A stretch of 10,308 nucleotides of DNA from Bacillota bacterium (GTDB lineage Bacteria; Bacillota; Clostridia; Christensenellales; QAND01). The stretch is taken from contig DXZF01000226.1 of the NCBI GenBank assembly GCA_019415425.1, positions 1 to 10,308 on the forward strand, read 5' to 3'. A program made the position numbers and the translations under genes. The notes below the pieces were generated by a model that made no database searches, was not told the origin of the DNA, and worked only from the letters and a program-made list of their open reading frames with translations. This document shows, piece by piece, positions 6,878 to 10,308 of the stretch. The first letter of the stretch is position 1. Each line of letters starts with the position of its first letter.

Positions 6878-7492
6878 TTACAGATAGAGTGTGCCCATCA
6901 GACGGATGATCCATGGGACGATACCACATTCTACCACAATTCCAAGGAGGATCGCATACAGACAGGGCAATTGCTGTTTCACATACCGCTGTCTGGCCTG
7001 CAGAGAACGGGAAGGGCCGTCTTTGCGCTGGCTGCGTGTCATGGCGTGCACGCCCAAAATCAGTGTCGCCGGCAGGTAGAGCAGATTTTGTGGCAATAAA
7101 AAGAGAATGGCGCACAGGAAGCCCTTGAACCTGTAGATCAGCCACATGCCGCCAAAGACAATCCCCATGCCAAACCCTTTGGCCAGCTGCGAAAAGAGCA
7201 CAAATGGCGTACCGAAGCGAATCATGCCGGAAAAGAGCAGAATCAAGAACCACTTGCCCTGGTTGAAAAGCGCCTGCCAAAGCATGGGCCATAGCGACGG
7301 CATATCGCCGCTGTACGAAAAGATCCACTGCGGGATGAACTGCACAAACGTCTGCTGATCCTGCTCTGAAAGCAAGCTGGGATATGCCGCCCCACAGGCA
7401 AAGCCAACCAGCAGTGCAAAGCACAGCACGGCATAGGCGACGGGATGCAACTGTATCTCCTCTTTCACAGCTGAAAGTATTTTCTTTGGCAT
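6878..7492 (-). CDS. spoIIM: Stage II sporulation protein M
   Basis: 204-residue polytopic membrane protein of the SpoIIM family. In Bacillus it acts in the mother cell with SpoIID and SpoIIP to drive septal peptidoglycan hydrolysis and engulfment. Hydrophobic segments are visible at about 17-38, 81-102, 106-120, 124-148 and 176-198. The family signature LPQNLLYLPA (133-142) follows the short loop RFKGF. A basic cytosolic-type stretch (RSQRKDGPSRSLQARQR) separates the last two segments. The ATG at 7492 (MPKKILSAVKEEI) was chosen because the sigma-E-type promoter just upstream would place the transcript start near 7510, which excludes an in-frame ATG at 7537. Ribosome binding is modest (GTGAG, or the AAGGGA further upstream). 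xerD, often found between spoIIM and deoB in related genomes, is absent. Confidence 0.92.
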   Translation of the reverse strand: MPKKILSAVKEEIQLHPVAYAVLCFALLVGFACGAAYPSLLSEQDQQTFVQFIPQWIFSYSGDMPSLWPMLWQALFNQGKWFLILLFSGMIRFGTPFVLFSQLAKGFGMGIVFGGMWLIYRFKGFLCAILFLLPQNLLYLPATLILGVHAMTRSQRKDGPSRSLQARQRYVKQQLPCLYAILLGIVVECGIVPWIIRLMGTLYL

Positions 7493-7504
7493 TACACGCT
7501 CACA

Positions 7505-7534
7505 TCCCTTCCCGTTAACGTATGCGGGAAGGGA
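7505..7534. repeat. Perfect inverted repeat around the spoIIM -10 element
   Basis: TCCCTTCCCG and CGGGAAGGGA form a perfect ten-base inverted repeat (7505-7514 and 7525-7534) with a ten-base centre. On the minus strand the centre is CATACGTTAA, which holds the whole predicted -10 element. One arm lies in the spacer and the other across the transcript start. Neither side carries a T-tract, so it is not an intrinsic terminator. It could be a DNA operator or a cruciform. The arms also contain purine runs that resemble ribosome binding sites. Confidence 0.7.
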
Positions 7535-7546
7535 CATGCAATATGC
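7517..7546 (-). promoter_or_regulatory. Sigma-E-type promoter for spoIIM
   Basis: On the minus strand, GCATATT (7540-7546) fits the sigma-E -35 consensus KMATATT exactly. Fifteen bases later CATACGTT (7517-7524) matches the -10 CATACAnT with a single change. The predicted start lies near 7510, about 18 bases before the spoIIM ATG. Bacillus spoIIM is known to depend on sigma-E, so position and motif agree. There is no terminator between spoIIM and deoB-punA, so the transcript could extend through them. Confidence 0.75.
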
Positions 7547-7591
7547 GTATGCAGCACCCCGTGTAGATGGCGGGAAGAAGCTTCGCGCGTA

Positions 7592-8356
7592 TCAGGCACA
7601 CAGCTGAACGCGGTCCATCAGCGCCGCAATGCACTGGCTGTTGCTGGGCTTCCCCTTGGTGCTGTCAATGGTGAAGCCAAACATCCTTTCGATTTCGCGC
7701 AGGCGTCCGCGTTCAAATGCCGCCTCGATCGCATAGCGGATGGACCGCTCCACGCGCGCAGGCGTACTGCCCACCTCCTGCGCAATCTGCGGATACAGGC
7801 GGCTGGTCATTTCAAACAGGATGGAGGGATCCTGCACGGCCAGCTCTACTGCGCGACGCAGGTAGCGGTATCCGCACAAATGCGCCGGTACGCCCAGTTG
7901 TTTGAGGAGCGTGGCGATCTGTACGGTGTATGTCCGTACCGGCTCGCACGCCAATGTGATGTGCCCGCGATGCCGTTTGCCGCGTATGGCCTGAAGAACG
8001 CGTTGCACCACGACGTCCTGCCCGGTCTGCTTGGAAAAGAAATAGTCCACGTTGCACTGCCGCAGGTGCTGTAAAAACGCAGGATTCTGTAGGGCGCTGT
8101 ACACGGCAAGCAGCGGCTTTTCGCCCTCTGTTTCCATGAGGGCATGCAGTACGCGCACGCCGTCTGTATGTTTGAGCAGCACATCCATCACCACGGCATC
8201 GGGCCGCTGCGCGCAGATGCAGTCCAGTAGTTCCACACCATCTTGTAGGCATGTGCAATGTACACACCCTGTCGCCTCAAACCGCTGTTTGAGGGCCATG
8301 CACGATTCCAGGCAATCGTCTGCCAGCAGAATATGAATGGGTTTCAAACCGGTCAT
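7592..8356 (-). CDS. spo0A: Stage 0 sporulation protein A, master response regulator
   Basis: 254-residue Spo0A: an N-terminal receiver (about 6-124) joined by a short linker to the Spo0A-specific DNA-binding domain (about 140-252). The effector is strongly conserved: LGVPAHLCGYRYLRRAV (154-170), LYPQIAQEVGSTPARVERS (187-205) with the recognition helix VERSIRYAIEAAFERG, then FGFTI and TKGKPSNSQ (233-241). In the receiver the acidic pair D13-D14, phospho-acceptor D58, S87 (Thr/Ser switch) and K109 are all present. The Pro usually found four residues after the phospho-Asp is K62, and the Pro after the invariant Lys is Q110. Twelve cysteines are present, including CVHCTC (31-36). Phosphorylated Spo0A would start sporulation by binding 0A boxes. 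The ATG at 8356 follows GGAGAGGGG; no other in-frame start precedes LADD. A terminator separates it from spoIVB. Length is slightly under the usual 260-275. Confidence 0.95.
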   Translation of the reverse strand: MTGLKPIHILLADDCLESCMALKQRFEATGCVHCTCLQDGVELLDCICAQRPDAVVMDVLLKHTDGVRVLHALMETEGEKPLLAVYSALQNPAFLQHLRQCNVDYFFSKQTGQDVVVQRVLQAIRGKRHRGHITLACEPVRTYTVQIATLLKQLGVPAHLCGYRYLRRAVELAVQDPSILFEMTSRLYPQIAQEVGSTPARVERSIRYAIEAAFERGRLREIERMFGFTIDSTKGKPSNSQCIAALMDRVQLCA

Positions 8357-8380
8357 CCCCTCTCCATTTGGTTGGTAGCT

Positions 8381-8408
8381 ATCTTATCGCAGCGCTGTGC
8401 AAATGCAA
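8381..8408 (-). promoter_or_regulatory. Possible sigma-A promoter for spo0A
   Basis: TTGCAT (8403-8408) and TAAGAT (8381-8386) are 16 bases apart on the minus strand, each with some departure from consensus. The -35 abuts the T-tract of the spoIVB terminator. The start would be near 8374, about 18 bases before the spo0A ATG. No sigma-H-like element and no 0A box (TGTCGAA) is visible in this roughly 60-base gap. Confidence 0.4.
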
Positions 8409-8445
8409 AATAAAAAACAAGGGTGCACTCCAATGTGCACCCTTG
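8407..8445 (-). terminator. Intrinsic terminator after spoIVB
   Basis: On the minus strand, CAAGGGTGCAC (8435-8445) and GTGCACCCTTG (8418-8428) form a perfect 11-base-pair stem with a six-base loop, followed immediately by TTTTTTATTTT (8407-8417). It starts 11 bases after the spoIVB stop. There is no T-tract on the other strand. This separates spoIVB from spo0A. Confidence 0.95.
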
Positions 8446-8456
8446 CCGCAAAGCGA

Positions 8457-9740
8457 TCAGGAGAGGTTGTCGGATTCATTGAGCATCCATTCGATGTAGA
8501 TGGCATAACCTCTGTGCGGGTCGCCCACAAATACGTGTGTGACCGCGCCTACCAGCTTGCCATTTTGGATCAGCGGGCTTCCGGACATTCCCTGTACAAT
8601 GCCGTTGGTGGCGGCCAGCAGGCGCGGGTCTGTGATCTCTACCACCATGCCCTTGGCAGCGGCCCTGCGCTGCCGCGTAGCGCGGACAATCTCACACGTG
8701 TACTCCTGCACCGTCTGCCCATCCACCGTGCACAAGATCGTGGCCGGCCCCGGCTCAACTTCGCTCTGCCACCCCAGTGGCAAGCCGTCGGGATAGAGCG
8801 TGGAGGTCATGGAGCCATATAGCTTTCCATACAGCCCATAGTCGCAGTTCTTGAGGATCTTGCCCAGGGCATCGCCGCTCTCCACAAATGCGCCGCACAG
8901 TTCACCCGGTTGCCCCTCTTCCCCCTTGATCACCTCCATCACTTCAGCGGGGACGATTTCTCCCCGCTTGAGCAGCAGGTTTTCGTTGGTATCCACATCG
9001 GAGATGGGGTGCCCCAGGCTCGCAAACGTGTTGTTCTGCGGGTCGGTATACGTGATGGTGCCGATGCCGGCGGTGCTATCGCGCACCCAAAGCCCTACGC
9101 GATACTTGCCGTCCACCGCATCCTGTACCGGGGTGACCAGCACGTCCTGCTCGCGCCCGTCCCGCAGGATGGTCATATGGATCGAGGTATTGCTGCCAGT
9201 GATCAGATCTCCCAAATGATCTGCATCCTCCACCTCTTGCCCGTTGACCGCAATGATCACGTCGCCGGGTTCAATGCCAGCTTCGGTTCCGGGATTGGTG
9301 GTGGTGCCATCGGGATTGGCGATGTCGCCCGTGCCCACAACCAGTGCCCCCTTTGTGTACATGGCCACGCCGACGCATTGCCCGCCTGGCTGCACCGTGC
9401 GCTCCTGATCGATCAGCAACGTCATGTTGCGCACCGTCATGCCCGCCACTTTGAATGTCAGCTGTGCTTCGCCTTTGCCATCGGCCGTGATTGTGAGCGG
9501 CTGTGAGAGGTCCACCATCGCCTCTTCTTCCACCGCCTGCCCGTTGACCTGCACCTGTGTGGAATCGCTCGTGCATGCCAATGTGGCCTGCAGGGGCAAT
9601 CCGGTCTGTAGCACCTGGGCTTCTCCGCTTTGCAGATACAAGCGGTCCGGAAGGCCCTGCGGCATGGGCAATTTCATGAAATTCAACGAAAACACCGCAG
9701 CAGTGCAAAAGACCCCTGCGATGCGTAGCCACTTCTTCAA
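8457..9740 (-). CDS. spoIVB: SpoIVB serine peptidase
   Basis: 427-residue SpoIVB, family S55. It is made in the forespore and secreted into the intermembrane space, where it cleaves SpoIVFA and releases pro-sigma-K processing. An N-terminal hydrophobic anchor lies at about 4-22. A PDZ domain spans about 125-190, with EAGIEPGDVIIAVNGQEV (153-170). The catalytic residues are in place: H244 in SLGHPISDVD, D371 in EITDPRLLAATNG, and the Ser of GMSGSPL (384-390). THVFVGDPHRGYAIYIEWML near the C-terminus is also typical. The start is a TTG at 9740, nine bases after an AAGGAG ribosome binding site, giving MKKWLRIAGVF. This matches the usual length of about 425. A frame extending to 9800 would start inside the recN terminator and has no ribosome binding site. 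The gene is flanked by terminators and is probably monocistronic. Confidence 0.95.
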   Translation of the reverse strand: MKKWLRIAGVFCTAAVFSLNFMKLPMPQGLPDRLYLQSGEAQVLQTGLPLQATLACTSDSTQVQVNGQAVEEEAMVDLSQPLTITADGKGEAQLTFKVAGMTVRNMTLLIDQERTVQPGGQCVGVAMYTKGALVVGTGDIANPDGTTTNPGTEAGIEPGDVIIAVNGQEVEDADHLGDLITGSNTSIHMTILRDGREQDVLVTPVQDAVDGKYRVGLWVRDSTAGIGTITYTDPQNNTFASLGHPISDVDTNENLLLKRGEIVPAEVMEVIKGEEGQPGELCGAFVESGDALGKILKNCDYGLYGKLYGSMTSTLYPDGLPLGWQSEVEPGPATILCTVDGQTVQEYTCEIVRATRQRRAAAKGMVVEITDPRLLAATNGIVQGMSGSPLIQNGKLVGAVTHVFVGDPHRGYAIYIEWMLNESDNLS

Positions 9741-9749
9741 CGGTTCACA

Positions 9750-9755
9750 CTCCTT
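9750..9755 (-). promoter_or_regulatory. Ribosome binding site for spoIVB
   Basis: AAGGAG on the minus strand, nine bases before the TTG at 9738-9740. It decides the non-ATG start, since the Lys-Lys-Trp N-terminus that results matches a signal-anchor beginning. Confidence 0.75.
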
Positions 9756-9769
9756 GCAATCGGTCTGTA

Positions 9770-9799
9770 TAGTCTTGCCAGAAGGCGCCCGTTTTATCA
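9770..9799 (-). promoter_or_regulatory. Candidate forespore (sigma-F-like) promoter for spoIVB
   Basis: GGCAAGACTA (9770-9779, minus strand) matches the sigma-F -10 consensus GGnrAnAnTR at every position. Fifteen bases upstream, TGATA (9795-9799) keeps the final ATA of the -35 GYATA. The start would be near 9763, leaving a short leader that contains the AAGGAG site. The -35 sits in the T-tract of the recN terminator. Bacillus spoIVB is transcribed by forespore sigma factors, which agrees. The -35 match is weak. Confidence 0.45.
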
Positions 9800-9835
9800 A
9801 AAAAGAGGAGGCCGAACAGCCGTGCCTCCTCTTTT
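9795..9835 (-). terminator. Intrinsic terminator after recN
   Basis: A perfect 12-base-pair stem: AAAAGAGGAGGC and GCCTCCTCTTTT (9801-9812 and 9824-9835) around an 11-base loop. On the minus strand it runs into TTTTTT. The stem overlaps the recN stop codon, so the terminator begins within the last codon. A T-rich run also follows on the plus strand, but no plus-strand gene is present to use it. Confidence 0.92.
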
Positions 9836-10308
9836 ATTTTGCTTTGTGCAATGTCTGTTTGTACTGGTTTGCCCGGGCAATCATTTCCTGGGCGTGCTTG
9901 CGTCCAAATCCCTGTTCGCCTTCGCCACCCAACAAGCGCGCCACTTCCCGCTCACGTGCGTCGGCATCCAGCCGGCACACCTGCGTCTCGGTCTGGTCAT
10001 CCTGCACGCGCTTTTCAATCAGGTAGTGCGCATCCGCCATGCACGCCAACTGTGCCAAATGTGTGACGCACAGCACCTGCCGTTTGGCCGCAATGCGTGC
10101 CATCTTCTGTGCGACAATGTGCGCCATCTGCCCGCTGATACCGGTATCCACTTCATCGAAAATCAGGCAATCGATGCCGTCCAACTCCGCCGAGATGTTT
10201 TTCATCGCCAGCATGATACGGGACGCTTCCCCTCCTGAGACGATGCGCGAAAGCGGCCGGAGCGGCTGCCCAGGGTTGGCGGAAAAGAGAAACTCCAGCG
10301 TATCCAGC
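9834..10308 (-). CDS. recN: DNA repair protein RecN, C-terminal part
   Basis: Partial gene; the last 158 codons are visible and the N-terminal part lies beyond the right edge. RecN is an SMC-like ATPase acting in double-strand break repair. The visible part is the C-terminal ATPase half: LEFLFSANPGQPLRPLSRI, the ABC signature SGGEASRIMLAM (usually SGGELSR, here with Ala), Walker B CLIFDEVDTGISG, and the switch-histidine region VLCVTHLAQLACMADAHYLIEK. It ends with the basic tail typical of the family (KHAQEMIARANQYKQTLHKAK). Immediately followed by an intrinsic terminator. recN next to spoIVB and spo0A is a common order in spore-forming Firmicutes. Confidence 0.95.
   Translation of the reverse strand, partial: LDTLEFLFSANPGQPLRPLSRIVSGGEASRIMLAMKNISAELDGIDCLIFDEVDTGISGQMAHIVAQKMARIAAKRQVLCVTHLAQLACMADAHYLIEKRVQDDQTETQVCRLDADAREREVARLLGGEGEQGFGRKHAQEMIARANQYKQTLHKAK

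Noticed and set aside
6855..7424. N-terminal extension of deoB by about 190 codons
   Set aside because: The extension lies out of frame inside spoIIM and matches no phosphopentomutase. A ribosome binding site and TTG at 6854 give the correct length.
7505..7534. Intrinsic terminator after spo0A
   Set aside because: The perfect stem has no T-tract on either strand, and its centre coincides with a promoter -10 element.

Overview
The window reads as a chromosomal stretch of an endospore-forming, Firmicutes-type bacterium, most likely a Clostridia member of moderately high GC. The gene set and order are those of the conserved sporulation/housekeeping neighbourhood of such genomes: recN, spoIVB, spo0A, spoIIM, deoB, punA, dacF, lysA, M50 protease, scpA, scpB and a DUF2953 gene. 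All twelve genes lie on the minus strand, so the window is read from its right end leftwards. No RNA genes, mobile elements, CRISPR arrays or phage genes were seen, and no gene-free stretch exceeds about 100 bases.

Layout in transcription order. The 3' part of recN (from 10308) ends in a perfect intrinsic terminator. spoIVB (9740-8457, TTG start) follows with its own terminator, then spo0A (8356-7592). A sigma-E-type promoter precedes spoIIM (7492-6878). deoB (6854-5679, TTG start) and punA (5677-4853) form a purine/pentose salvage pair. dacF (4792-3644) follows; its ribosome binding site lies inside an RNA hairpin. A near-consensus sigma-A promoter then starts a second unit: lysA (3562-2252), an M50 site-2-type protease (2227-1586), scpA (1595-864, overlapping the protease gene), scpB (850-305) and the start of a DUF2953 membrane protein (251 to the window edge).

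How the genes fit together. Spo0A commits the cell to sporulation. SpoIVB is the forespore signalling protease that triggers sigma-K activation, SpoIIM takes part in engulfment, and DacF is by family a carboxypeptidase acting on spore peptidoglycan. LysA makes lysine from meso-diaminopimelate. ScpA and ScpB are the kleisin and winged-helix partners of SMC in chromosome segregation. DeoB and PunA recycle nucleosides.

The gene order is conventional, and I see no wholly new system. The points that deserve a second look are in the details: a DacF whose SxxK and KTG motifs are both broken, a Spo0A receiver lacking two conserved prolines and carrying many cysteines, compact sporulation promoters packed against terminators, an inverted repeat framing the spoIIM -10 element, and the hairpin over the dacF ribosome binding site.
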